59,881 nucleotides of DNA from Nodosilinea sp. LEGE 07298 (GTDB taxonomy: Bacteria > Cyanobacteriota > Cyanobacteriia > Phormidesmidales > Phormidesmidaceae): contig NZ_JADEXE010000007.1 of the NCBI RefSeq assembly GCF_015207265.1, positions 1 through 59,881 on the forward strand. Direction: 5' to 3'. The first letter of the stretch is position 1, and the number at the start of each line of letters is the position of its first letter. Below are positions 33,526 through 46,682 of this stretch, piece by piece. Under the pieces are notes generated by a model that saw only the letters and a program-made list of their open reading frames with translations, was not told the DNA's origin and searched no databases. The translations under genes and the position numbers were made by a program.

Positions 33526-35260
33526 CCTACCGCCGCTCCCCATTGCGCCAGAGCAGGATGCTTACCGGTATCCCAAGGTAAATCTTGACCGCCCGAACAG
33601 GGGGATTTATTGCCATACCCCCTTGGTTGAAGTCGATGGGAAGCTTTGCCCGATCTCTAGATTTACCGGTAAAAACCCGAGCTACCTGGATGCCGATGGC
33701 CATCCGCACAGTGTCAATCATCGGGACTTTCAGTCTAGGATGCCTAACCCAAGTGAGCTGGACGCCTGGTTTTCCAATCCCCAGAATGGAATTGCCACGC
33801 TGGGCAATGAGCGTACCGTGTTCATTGACTTCGATGTTAAAAACTTTGGTTCACAAGACGTTTGTGATGCCGCTGTTCTAGCGTGGGCTGAGACCCATCC
33901 TCAACTGAAGCAGACCTACGCTGAACAGACCCATCGAGGCGGGTGGCATTTTATGGTGCAACTGGATCACCCCAAAGACTTTACCAACTTTGCCCTAGAG
34001 CCAGGTGGCCAGCATGTGGGTGAGGTGCTTGGAGTCGGCAGGGTCTGTGTACTGGCTCCGACCATTGGCCCCACCGGCAATCCTTACCGGGCTAGGCATC
34101 TCGTGGCGGCCCCAGTGGCCGTCGCAGACCTCTCTGCGATCGGGATATTTAAATCAGGGGTTCAGACTGCAACAAAAAACTCTGAGCATGGTATCCCTAT
34201 TGGCGAGACTATTCCTATCAAGGCTCGGCCACGACGTAAAAAGACGCTGCCAGGGAGTTCGACGGTAGACCTGTCAGATCTGATTTCAGACCGCGCCAGA
34301 GACGTTCTAGCAGGCGGTGGCGGTGGGCATAGCGATCGCTCCTATGCGATCGTGTCGCTGGCCCGAGAGACATTTGGCTGGGAAAACTGGGCCAGAGAGA
34401 ATGGTATCCCTCTGAGCGGGCAGACTGCTGAAGCGCTGACGATTCAAGGGGGATTGGCCCACGGGGCTGACGAGGATCACATTCATAGAATCATGGATGG
34501 AGCGTCATTGGAACTGGCTTGCCCCTCCTGTGAGTATCAAGGGGCTGAGTTCCCCTGGGTACGATTACGAAAAGTTTCTCCGACGATGTTCGAGCAGAAG
34601 GCTCCGCTGGCCATGGGGCTTCCGGTAGATCGAAGTCGGCTAGACGTGAAGCCCAATCAAATAGTTAATGAGCCCGTCGATCTAAATCATGACTTGTTAT
34701 GTGCGGCCAGTCGAGTTTTGCATGAGAGAGGGCAAGTTGGATCTAACGATTTGATGCTTGCCTTTGTGGGCGATCAGTATGCCGTAAATCTTGACAAAGA
34801 AGGGAAGCTTAGTATTTTGAAGGATGGACGAACTATATTCGTCTATGAGAATAAGAAAACTGTCTTCAATCGATCTCAAGCCAGCGATTCAAAATCACTT
34901 CTGGCTGATGCAGAGATTGAACCGGGTTCGCAATCTAACGCAGAGAAACAAGCTACTGACAGGCAGTATCCTTCTAAATCAGTTGAATTGCTAAATCTTG
35001 CTGCCTTGATTTTGTCTCGTGCTGGTCAGCCTAGCGAGCTTGGCGGGTTTAAAGTTGAGGGGCGAAGAAACTCAGTCATCTTGACCGAGGAGGGAGTTTT
35101 GCTAGCGACTCAAGAAGGGAGAACTGTCTTGAAGGCAAAAGGGTCAGCAATAGAATTTAGTCGAGCATCTGAGCCTGTTTTAGAAGACTTTAGGAATGCA
35201 GTCTCTATCTTAAACCAGCAGAATCAGGGACAGACTAAATCCCCGCAGAATCAGATTTAG
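33455..35260 (+). CDS. Primase-polymerase (AEP)-like protein of the conjugative element
   Basis: 601 residues. The N-terminal ~230 residues resemble the bifunctional primase/polymerase N-terminal domain: VAKWLLKNNLPPLPIAP, the metal-binding pair Asp125/Asp127 in FIDFDVKN, and the HRGGWHF motif with His165. A Zn-finger-like pair CPSCEYQG follows near residue 350. The C-terminal third holds two copies of a ~65-residue module (around 408-475 and 510-580) that also ends the giant protein upstream. No helicase domain is fused. Plasmid primases make primers on the incoming strand; here it would act with the giant helicase in the recipient (inference). The 3' end abuts the IS-rich region. Confidence 0.75.
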   Translation: MNALSPWPKQPSVQDVAKWLLKNNLPPLPIAPEQDAYRYPKVNLDRPNRGIYCHTPLVEVDGKLCPISRFTGKNPSYLDADGHPHSVNHRDFQSRMPNPSELDAWFSNPQNGIATLGNERTVFIDFDVKNFGSQDVCDAAVLAWAETHPQLKQTYAEQTHRGGWHFMVQLDHPKDFTNFALEPGGQHVGEVLGVGRVCVLAPTIGPTGNPYRARHLVAAPVAVADLSAIGIFKSGVQTATKNSEHGIPIGETIPIKARPRRKKTLPGSSTVDLSDLISDRARDVLAGGGGGHSDRSYAIVSLARETFGWENWARENGIPLSGQTAEALTIQGGLAHGADEDHIHRIMDGASLELACPSCEYQGAEFPWVRLRKVSPTMFEQKAPLAMGLPVDRSRLDVKPNQIVNEPVDLNHDLLCAASRVLHERGQVGSNDLMLAFVGDQYAVNLDKEGKLSILKDGRTIFVYENKKTVFNRSQASDSKSLLADAEIEPGSQSNAEKQATDRQYPSKSVELLNLAALILSRAGQPSELGGFKVEGRRNSVILTEEGVLLATQEGRTVLKAKGSAIEFSRASEPVLEDFRNAVSILNQQNQGQTKSPQNQI

Positions 35261-35421
35261 TCTATATGACAACCTTTGCCACTTCTTTGAGGCTTCTCCA
35301 ATATTTATTCTTGTCGTTAGCATCGGGGTGCAACACAGAATGATTTTATCAAGCCAGATCATGACCGGATTTTGATAGTTGAGTGAAATGCGGGGAGTCA
35401 CTCCTTCTATATCGCCAGTAA

Positions 35422-35988
35422 ATGAAGGGATTTATTCAACTTGAGGCTGGACTAAGTCTGGAAGGCTTGAACCAAGCCCTGATTGACCAGGTGAGCGCAG
35501 ATGACAGCTCCCAGATCGTGGTGGTAGATTGCACCTTCACGGAGAAAAGTGGTCGCCACACCTACGGGCTGGACTGGTTCTACAACGGCAAAACGCAGCG
35601 GGCCGAGCGAGGGCTGGAATGGTCGGTGGTCGCGGTCGTTGATCTAGCGCAGAAGACGGGCTATGCGCTATCGGCTCAACAAACCGAAGCGGGGCTGGGT
35701 GCTCAGGCCCCCGCTGCAACTGATGCGTCGAAGCCTCCCAAAAGCCGAGTTGACTTCTATCTCGGGCATCTGGCCTATTGCACGGCCTACTTTCCGGCGA
35801 GGATTCGCTACGTGGTCGCCGATGGCTTCTACAGCAAGTACAAGTGGGTCACCGGTGTCGTGCAACTGGGCTTCCACTCTATTGGTCGGCTGCGGAGTGA
35901 CGCCAACCTCAAGTTTCTCTATGAGGGTCCCCAGAAGCGACGGGGCAACCGTCGTCGTTATGACGGCAAGGTGAGTCCACTTTCTTGA
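35422..35988 (+). pseudogene. DDE transposase fragment
   Basis: 188 codons resembling the central part of a DDE transposase: VVVDCTFTEKSGRHTYGLDW with the first Asp, and later RYVVADGFYSKYKWVTGV with the second Asp, then RLRSDANLKFLYEGP. The N-terminal DNA-binding part and the C-terminal Glu region are missing, and the tail GKVSPLS runs into unrelated sequence. Family not assigned with confidence (IS4/IS701-like superfamily). Dead remnant. Confidence 0.75.
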
Positions 35989-36009
35989 GTCAAGATCAGT
36001 GCCAAACAA

Positions 36010-36095
36010 AACACCCCAAGCCGCAGCGATGGCCGGGGGTGTTGACTAGGGTGCATCTTCTTTGGAGTTTCAGGAACTCGCTGCCCGCCTATGGT
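36010..36095. repeat. IS-end-like repeat, copy 1 (hairpin plus GCATCTT...CAGGAACTCGCTGCCC)
   Basis: Hairpin AACACCCC / GGGGTGTT followed by GCATCTTCTTTGGAG and CAGGAACTCGCTGCCC. A homologous arrangement (hairpin, GCATCTTTTTTTAGGAG, CAGGAATTCGCTGCCC) lies at 36651-37757, split by the IS982-type element. Probably ends of related IS copies; the matching transposase cannot be identified. Confidence 0.45.
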
Positions 36096-36348
36096 GCCCT
36101 GGTCGGTGGAGACCGATCGCGGGAGTATAGTGCGTTCGGCCAGGTGGCTTAGTCGTTTTTGCTGCTCATGGCTAAGGCCCACTGGCCTTGGGTTACCACT
36201 GGGTAAATATAATGAATTGATAGCTTGCCGATCATCTAGAGTTCCGTAGAATTAGCCATGTGTCGGGAGAAACAATAAGGGATAATGTAAATCAGCATGG
36301 AAAGCAGGGTCTACCACTTGCTACAAAATCCTTATTATCTTCAAATTA

Positions 36349-36579
36349 ATGCTGTTTTACTTCATACCTGCTAGCATCGTCTTTGCCTTTTGCTCAAGTC
36401 TCCTAATAGCTGATAGCTCAAGTCCTAAGGATTTAGAAAGCTGGTTGTTTATCCTTTTGGCATCTTTGATTTGGCCTATTTGTCTACCCTCTATTCTCAG
36501 GAAGCAGTATTCCAATTTGCGAAAGCTTTTAGGAGAAGCACCCCACAAAAATCAGGGCTTCAGCCCTGACGCACTCTGA
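36349..36579 (+). CDS. Possible small membrane protein
   Basis: 76 residues with two predicted membrane helices (MLFYFIPASIVFAFCSSLLI and SWLFILLASLIWPICLPSIL) and a short basic tail. AT-rich compared with neighbours. The last codons run over a short palindrome (TCAGGGCTTCAGCCCTGA). No recognisable family and no clear ribosome binding site; it sits alone among IS remnants, so it may be a genuine host gene or a stray frame. Confidence 0.35.
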   Translation: MLFYFIPASIVFAFCSSLLIADSSSPKDLESWLFILLASLIWPICLPSILRKQYSNLRKLLGEAPHKNQGFSPDAL

Positions 36580-36650
36580 TCGCCCACTCAGCAGGCCATT
36601 CCCCAGAGTTCATGCTCAGCACCTACGCAACTGGCTTAAGGTGCCCAAAA

Positions 36651-36710
36651 ACACAACCCCTCACCAGTGCAGCGCTGCTGGTGAGGGGTTGTGTCTATGC
36701 ATCTTTTTTT
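36651..36710 (+). terminator. Strong hairpin with T-tract
   Basis: 17-bp perfect arms ACACAACCCCTCACCAG (36651-36667) and its complement (36678-36694), 10-nt loop, then seven Ts ending at 36710. Fits a Rho-independent terminator, although it is also the hairpin of the IS-end-like repeat copy 2. The IS982-type element inserted 4 bp after the T-tract. Confidence 0.6.
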
Positions 36711-36714
36711 AGGA

Positions 36715-37727
36715 ACCTGAGTTCGACAAGGGTGAAGTGCAGAAAGAAAGGCTGAGGGTTACGCTCAAAGTGTTGAATTCTAAGCACCTCAGCCATGTCT
36801 TTGAGTCTAGCGCGCCTCGACCTGACCGAAATCTTCTGCGATGTTGATGACTTCTACCTGGAGTTTGAGCGGTTCTGTGAACGAGCTATCCCTCGGTTAC
36901 CGTGCGATGGCCAGCTGAAAGGCTATCAGTCCCGGTTGAGTATCAGCGAAGTGATGACTATTGTTATCGCGTTCCATGGCTCGGGCTATCGGACATTCAA
37001 GGATTTCTACAAGCAAAAAGTCCTAGCTGACTGGCGGGATGCCTTCCCCCATTTGGTCAGCTACGGACGGTTTGTAGAGCTGATGCCTTGGAGCTTTATG
37101 GCCTTAGTGAGCTTTCTGAACACGTGCTGTTTGGGCGAGGTCACTGGCATTAGTTTCATCGATTCCACCTCGGTAGCCGTCTGTCACATCAAGCGGGCTA
37201 AGGCACACAAGAGGTTCAAGGGCTTGGCGGGTTGGGGAAAGTCGTCGGTGGGGTAGTACTTTGGCTTTAAGTTACACCTCGTCATCAACGACCACGGCGA
37301 GTTGCTGTCCGTCGCCCTAACACCGGGCAATACTGACGACCGTAAGCCGGTTCCCGACATGACTCAAGACCTGGTCGGAAAGCTGTTTGGCGACCGAGGG
37401 TATATTTCGCAGGCGCTCTTTGAGACGCTCTTTGCGCGTGGCCTGGAACTGATTACCAAACGGCGCAAAAATATGAAAAACGCCCTGATGCCGCTGCTCG
37501 AGAAGATTCTGCTGTGCAAGCGACCAATTGTCGAGACGGTGAATGACCAACTCAAAAACCTCTGCTAGATCGAGCATTCGCGGCACCGCAGTCCCTTCAA
37601 CTTCCTCGTCAACCTGGTCTCGGGCCTGATTGCCTGCGCCTACCACCCCGACAAGCCTTCATTGGGTATTCCTGATTATGAGCTTAAAGCCCTGCCACAA
37701 ACCGCTTTTTAACTGTCGAACTCAGGT
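36715..37727 (+). mobile_element. IS982-family insertion sequence
   Basis: 1013 bp with perfect 14-bp terminal inverted repeats (ACCTGAGTTCGACA at the left, its complement at the right) and a 7-bp target duplication TTTAGGA (36708-36714 and 37728-37734). Size, ends and transposase agree with IS982. The intact duplication implies a fairly recent insertion, but the transposase carries two nonsense codons. Confidence 0.88.
36795..37712 (+). pseudogene. IS982-type transposase with two in-frame amber codons
   Basis: The frame from ATG 36795 reads through to TAA 37710-37712 (305 codons) with no shift but is interrupted by TAG at 37254 (context GKSSVG*YFGFKLHLVIND, where Trp is usual) and TAG at 37566 ([12 protein letters not shown], where Gln is usual). 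Both are single transitions (TGG to TAG, CAG to TAG). The DDE residues flank the first stop. Without amber suppression this copy is inactive and could only move with a transposase from elsewhere. Confidence 0.85.
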
Positions 37728-37821
37728 TTTAGGAGCATCAGGAATTCGCTGCCCTCCTATCGCTCTTCAATGTCTCTGGCGGTAGATAATTTAGGGTATA
37801 AGGGCTGAGAACTAGGTAGGC

Positions 37822-38151
37822 GTGATGACAGTGCCTCGCATGGCCAAGTCGACAGTGAGATTTGTAGATGACTATTGCGAGAGGTACCGCGACTTATTTG
37901 CTGAAGTAAGAAGCTTTGAAGCCTTCAAGCATCTGCACGTGGGGATGATCTCCGAGGCGAAGCGAAAATCATTGCCCGCCATTGCGAAGGTCACAGGCTT
38001 ACCCAATGTCCAATCGTTGCAACAGTTCTTGGTCAACTCTCAGTGGCGTGCAGGAGACTTGAGGCAACGAGGAATAGAGTTACTTCTTTCAATCTTGGGC
38101 CGTCGAAAACTGGGTAGAACTCTAGAGGTAATGATGGATTTGTTAGGGTAA
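37822..38151 (+). pseudogene. IS701-family transposase, N-terminal fragment
   Basis: 109 codons matching the start of IS701-type transposases: FVDDYCERYRDLFAEVRSFEAFKHLHVGM, then KRKSLPAIAKVTGLPNVQSLQQFL. The DDE core is missing: the frame ends at TAA 38149 where an IS1-like fragment begins within a few bases, suggesting recombination or a deletion between two IS copies. Confidence 0.75.
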
Positions 38152-38155
38152 TAGG

Positions 38156-38476
38156 GAAGCTAAGCAACGATACTTATGCCGCTCTGCCCAGAGTGCCCTA
38201 CGACTCTGGGAGTCCTTGCCCAAGGTCTATCGACAGTGTGCCGTCAACTATACCGACGCTTGGGAGGCGTACCAGCAGGTGCTACCCTACCAACGAGATC
38301 GAGTTGTCAGTAAGTCGAGCGGCAAAACAAGTTACATCGAGCGGTTTAACAATACCCTCAGGCAGCGGGTTTCACGCTTTGTCAGACGCAGCTTAGCCTT
38401 CTTGAAGAGTCTACGTAATCACATTGGCCTGTTGTGGAATTTTATTCACTACTACAACGCATCATTACCTCTCTAG
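38156..38476 (+). pseudogene. IS1-family transposase, C-terminal fragment
   Basis: About 106 codons of InsB-like sequence: ALRLWESLPKVYRQCAVNYTDAWEAYQQVLP, then the IS1 hallmark SYIERFNNTLRQRVSRFVRRSLAF. The N-terminal zinc-finger/HTH part and first catalytic Asp region are absent. There is no start codon at the true beginning of homology; an internal ATG at 38216 is incidental. Directly joined to the IS701 remnant. Confidence 0.75.
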
Positions 38477-38712
38477 TACTACCGCAATTCAAATCTTCCC
38501 AACTAATCCTCTTTGAAGCGAGCCAGATGGCGTGATACCCAGTACCTAGTTCGGGGCAAGATAAAGTCTGGTGTGTGTCTCGCAGTCCGATTAGCTGTTC
38601 TCGACATAGAGCGGTTAGGGAAGGTGCTGGTTAGCTGACAATGTGTGAGTGGTTTGTGCGTAAAACTTAGTTAATTGCTCAACAAACGGCATCAGCAAAG
38701 AGGAAATTAAGT

Positions 38713-40416
38713 ATGCAACCGACTAGTGAAGCGGGCTCCACTGATTCAGTTTTCCATTGCTTGCTTGAGATTGCGCAGAAGGAGTTGCAGATGGATGCCT
38801 TGTGGATATCCGAATTCGTCGGTGGAAAACAGATCTTTCATGCGGTCAATGGCAACGAAACTTTTCAGGCTCTCAAGGAGATAGGTGCTAGTGCCTACGA
38901 TGGTTCCTACTGCAAGCGTGTGATCGATGGTCGGTTGCCATCGGTGATCCGGGATGCCCATCAGGATGCCCGTACAAACTTGCTGCCAATTACCGACGAG
39001 CTTGGCATCGGCAGCTATGTGGGCGTGCCAATCAAACTTAGCGATGGCAAGATTTTTGGCATGCTGTGCGGCATCAACAGCAGCGAAATGAATGCTGATC
39101 CGCCGATGTATCTGCTCCTAGCACTGGCGATTGCCGCCAGGGAGGCGGCGGAGGCGCGATGGGCAAAACGCGAAGCACTCGATACGAAGCGTGAACGGAT
39201 CGAGCGCACGCTTGCTGAGAAACGTCTGGACGTGGTGTTTCAACCGATTATTCGCCTCTCAACCATGAATGTTGTCGGAGTCGAGGCGCTTTCGCGCTTT
39301 CGCGATGCTCCGGCACGGCCTGATGTCTGGTTTGCAGATGCTGCTGAAGTTGGTCTAGAGGAGGAATTGGAGCTCCTGGCGATTGAATCCGCCCTTAGAC
39401 TCCTACCGATGCTACCCGGCAATATCTACCTGTCGTTGAACGTATCTCCCCAGGTCGCCACCACTGACGCGCTTGCCCGGTCGCTCCTACGGAGCGAGAG
39501 TTCTAGATTGGTATTGGAGATCACAGAGCAGAGTTCGGTCGGGAGCTACGAAGACCTCATGTCTGCGCTCGCGCCGCTGCGTAAGGCTGGTATTCGCCTC
39601 GCGGTGGATGATGCTGGTGCAGGCTACGCCAGCTTTAATCATATCTTGGCACTGTGTCCAGACATCATCAAGCTGGACAAGCACCTGACAAGAAACCTCG
39701 ATCAGGACCCGGTACGCCTGTCGCTCGCTGAAGCGCTTTCGTCGTTTGCGACCAGAATAGGGGCACAGCTGGTGGCGGAAGGTGTCGAAACACAGTCTGA
39801 ACTCAATGCGCTGCTACATATCGATGCTTATGCGGTACAGGGCTATCTGACCGGACGCCCTGGCGATCTTCCTTTAGAGGAGACTAACGTGCGGCCAAGG
39901 GCGGCTACCGACCTCAATGCGCGCCCGAATCTGACGCTAACAAACGGTATTACCTTTGACGATGACGTTAGACGCATTTTGCGAGCGGTGATCGAGGAAA
40001 CCAGCCTGGACGTTGCCTACATGACGGTGCTACATGCCGAAGACGAAAGCCTGGAACATCGTTACGTCTATCCGGAGGGAGTTCCTGACCTATGCGCCGG
40101 TTTGATAATTCCATGGCGCGATTCGCTCTGCAAGCGGTGCCGAGACGCCGAAGTTGTGTGGACCGCAGATATCAGCAAAGCGCTAGCCCCGGGTTCCTAT
40201 GCTGATGGTAAAGGCGTGCAGACCTACCTCTCAATGCCGATCCGGACACCTGCGAATCACGCCACATTCGGCACCTTGTGCGCTGCGAGCTTTAAACACC
40301 GGTATCTCAGCGAGCGCGTTGTATCGCGGGTTGAAATGCTGGCGCGCATGATTGGAGATCGGATCGTACGCGACGGCGTTCAGCAGTTCATGAAAGCGTC
40401 TGTAACGCAGGACTAA
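38713..40416 (+). CDS. GAF-EAL-GAF protein, probable c-di-GMP phosphodiesterase
   Basis: 567 residues: GAF ~1-140 (AYDGSYCKRVIDGRLP, GIGSYVGVPI), a short coiled linker, EAL domain ~170-395 and a second GAF ~410-555. EAL motif is E191-A-L in VVGVEALSRF; other metal and substrate residues appear present (LSLNVSP, LEITE, VDDAGAG, IKLDK, AEGVET), so it should hydrolyse c-di-GMP, though DDFGTG is changed to DDAGAG. The GAF domains would sense a small ligand. Codon use and Arg-rich composition differ from the adjacent cyanobacterial kinases, and the gene stands alone between IS remnants, so horizontal gain is plausible. GAGGAAA ribosome binding site upstream. Confidence 0.88.
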   Translation: MQPTSEAGSTDSVFHCLLEIAQKELQMDALWISEFVGGKQIFHAVNGNETFQALKEIGASAYDGSYCKRVIDGRLPSVIRDAHQDARTNLLPITDELGIGSYVGVPIKLSDGKIFGMLCGINSSEMNADPPMYLLLALAIAAREAAEARWAKREALDTKRERIERTLAEKRLDVVFQPIIRLSTMNVVGVEALSRFRDAPARPDVWFADAAEVGLEEELELLAIESALRLLPMLPGNIYLSLNVSPQVATTDALARSLLRSESSRLVLEITEQSSVGSYEDLMSALAPLRKAGIRLAVDDAGAGYASFNHILALCPDIIKLDKHLTRNLDQDPVRLSLAEALSSFATRIGAQLVAEGVETQSELNALLHIDAYAVQGYLTGRPGDLPLEETNVRPRAATDLNARPNLTLTNGITFDDDVRRILRAVIEETSLDVAYMTVLHAEDESLEHRYVYPEGVPDLCAGLIIPWRDSLCKRCRDAEVVWTADISKALAPGSYADGKGVQTYLSMPIRTPANHATFGTLCAASFKHRYLSERVVSRVEMLARMIGDRIVRDGVQQFMKASVTQD

Positions 40417-40546
40417 GCCGATTCTTAGGTGGACTTTTGATATGGACAGCTTGGCATTGCTGATCTAAGCTCGACTTTACCCATTTGTGCCCAAAAGGAA
40501 AATAGCAAGCAGAATTCAGGTGAGGGTCTGATACCAAATCCGACTT

Positions 40547-40861
40547 GTGTACCGCCGAAATGGTGTAGAGGTTCAAGATGCAGGGTCTAGGCATCTTGAA
40601 CCTCATTTTTCAGTCGATGAGCTCAAAGCGCGCTATCGCGCCAGCGGTGACCCGGTTGAATCTCGACGCTGGCATCTGCTGTGGCTCGTACACACGCAAA
40701 CGATCCTGACGGATGCCGCAAAAGCCGTGGGCTTGAATTACGACTATGCCCGAGCTGTCGTGAGAGACTATAAACGTGACGGCGCTGCTGGCCTGCGCAA
40801 TCAGATGTTTGGGCGGGCCAACTTGGAGTTGTTAGAGAAGCGGTTCATTTTGACCAGCTAA
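40547..40861 (+). pseudogene. IS630-type helix-turn-helix fragment
   Basis: The part from about 40610 (ELKARYRASGDPVESRRWHLLWLVH, then DAAKAVGLNYDYARAVVRDY) matches the N-terminal HTH domain of IS630-like transposases. The frame stops at 40859 before any DDE domain. The nominal start upstream runs through a palindrome and is probably not used. Confidence 0.6.
40568..40604. repeat. Perfect 14-bp inverted repeat with T-run
   Basis: GAGGTTCAAGATGC (40568-40581) and its exact complement (40591-40604) with a 9-nt loop, followed by ATTTTT. Could terminate transcription of the EAL gene 150 bp upstream, or be the terminal structure of the adjoining IS630-like remnant. Confidence 0.6.
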
Positions 40862-40954
40862 ACGGCTGTAATTTGAGAACCGCAAAAGATGCCAGTTTTG
40901 CACATCACCAAAAGTGGCCAAGAGCCCAAAGTAATTGACATTTGATACGCACCG

Positions 40955-41294
40955 GCTCAAATCTTGCTCTGGTTTCGCCAACGCTGGCAAATCGAGGTCA
41001 CCTTCCAGGAAGTGCGGACCCATTTGGGGGTTGAATCAGCGGCAGTGGTCTGACTTAGCGATCCGACGTACCAGGCCTGCCCTGTTGGCCCTGTTCTCCC
41101 TCGTTGTGCTCCCCACCCAGCGCTTGCTCCCGAAATTTCTGTTCTCCCTGCCTCATACTGCCTGGTACGCGAAGCAACACCCAACCTTCGCTGATGCCGT
41201 TGCCTTTGTCTGGCGCTATTTGTGGGCCTCCCGACTTTTCCCTCCATACACCAGAAATGAGCATAGCTCTCATTACTTCTTTAGTACTAAGTAG
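40955..41294 (+). pseudogene. DDE transposase C-terminal fragment with frameshift
   Basis: Reading AQILLWFRQRWQIEVTFQEV then THLGVES in one frame, the match continues after a one-base shift near 41038 as QRQWSDLAIRRTRPALLALF and FADAVAFVWRYLWASRLF. This is the typical C-terminus, with the catalytic Glu context, of a DDE transposase. Truncated at the left and frameshifted, so dead. Confidence 0.7.
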
Positions 41295-41566
41295 CAAGGC
41301 TCAATCATTTACAAGATGGCTCGGCTTCTTCGCAATCGCTGAAAGCTTTGACTGACAAAGGTTACAGGCACCTAACCTATTTGACATTTAATTCGTCCCA
41401 CCTACTTGCCGCAGTATGAACTTGTGGAATTCTAGATGAGTCCTCAACGCGTTTAGCCTTTGCTTCACACCCCGAATTAGCAACGCCTAGAACATTACCC
41501 AATTTGGGAATACTTTTCATTCAGAGCCTTGTGCCACAGGATTGTCATCTAGGGGGAAGTACAATC

Positions 41567-45625
<4,059 letters not shown>

Positions 45626-45637
45626 GAAGGTCTAAAG

Positions 45638-46681
45638 ATGCAAAATGACACCAAAAGCCCACTAATTCTGGTGATTGATGATGATCCCTACACGCGGCTG
45701 AAGCTGCGTCAGATGGTCCAGCAGGAAGGCTACCGAATAGAAGCGGTCAACGACGGAGAACAAGGGCTGGAGGCTTATGAGCGTCTGCAGCCCGATCTAG
45801 TGCTGGTGGATGCGATGATGCCAGTGATGGACGGCTTTACCTTCTGCCAGCAATTGCAAACCCTGCCCGGGAGTGAAAGGACACCCGTTTTGATGATTAC
45901 AGGTTTAGACGATCAAGCCTCAGTGGATCAAGCCTTTGAAGTAGGAGCCGTTGACTTTGTCACTAAACCTATTCACTGGCCAATTCTGCGGCAGCGGATG
46001 CAACGGGTGCTGCGGGAAGCTCAGCTCTCCCAAGACCTGGTAGAGGCAAACCATAATTTACAGCGAGCCAACCAGGAATTCTATCGCTTAGCGATTGTTG
46101 ATGATCTGACGCAAGTGGCTAATCGTCGCCGGTTTAATGAGTACCTCCAGCAGGAATGGCAACGCATGAGTCGTGAACAGTCTCCTCTGTCCTTGATTTT
46201 AGGTGATGTGGATTCTTTCAAAGCCTACAACGACGCTTACGGCCATCCAGCTGGCGATCGCTGTTTGCAGTCTGTTGCCAAAGCCTTTAGATTGTCCGCT
46301 ACCCGTCCAGCAGATTTAGTAGCCCGCTATGGCGGAGAGGAGTTCGTTGTCATTTTACCGAATACCGTGGCGGCAGGAGCCATGTGTGTTGCCAAACAGA
46401 TTCAGGACACCCTCAGCGCCTTCAAGCTCCCCCATGCTCAATCCCTGGTCAGTGACTGTGTGACAATAAGTCTGGGGGTTGCCAGCCTCATTTCTGCCAC
46501 CGATACCACACCTGAAGCCCTGATTTTAGCTGCAGACAAGGCGCTCTATCAGGCTAAGACCGATGGGCGAAATCGAGTGGTCATTGCTTGCTCTGGGGGG
46601 CTTTGTTGCATGAATGGGTCAAGCGACACCGGGTTCCCTCATGACAACACTTCGGACAGATTTAGGAGGCTGTGGTCCTAG
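45638..46681 (+). CDS. REC-GGDEF response regulator, diguanylate cyclase
   Basis: 347 residues: receiver (VIDDDPYTRLKLRQM, phospho-Asp in LVDAMMPVMDG, Lys in VTKPI), a short coiled linker, and a GGDEF domain with active-site GGEEF near residue 232 and an inhibitory RxxD (RPAD) five residues before it. It should make c-di-GMP when phosphorylated, and be product-inhibited. It directly follows the MHYT kinase, so it is the likely phosphorelay target. The last ~30 residues (from CSGGLCC to RFRRLWS) are unlike a GGDEF end and coincide with IS-derived sequence, so the native C-terminus appears replaced. Confidence 0.92.
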   Translation: MQNDTKSPLILVIDDDPYTRLKLRQMVQQEGYRIEAVNDGEQGLEAYERLQPDLVLVDAMMPVMDGFTFCQQLQTLPGSERTPVLMITGLDDQASVDQAFEVGAVDFVTKPIHWPILRQRMQRVLREAQLSQDLVEANHNLQRANQEFYRLAIVDDLTQVANRRRFNEYLQQEWQRMSREQSPLSLILGDVDSFKAYNDAYGHPAGDRCLQSVAKAFRLSATRPADLVARYGGEEFVVILPNTVAAGAMCVAKQIQDTLSAFKLPHAQSLVSDCVTISLGVASLISATDTTPEALILAADKALYQAKTDGRNRVVIACSGGLCCMNGSSDTGFPHDNTSDRFRRLWS

Positions 46682-46682
46682 T

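Noticed and set aside
38477-38712. attC-like GAGCGGTTAG motif before the EAL gene
   Set aside because: No complementary partner arms at attC spacing; similarity to the core is by chance.
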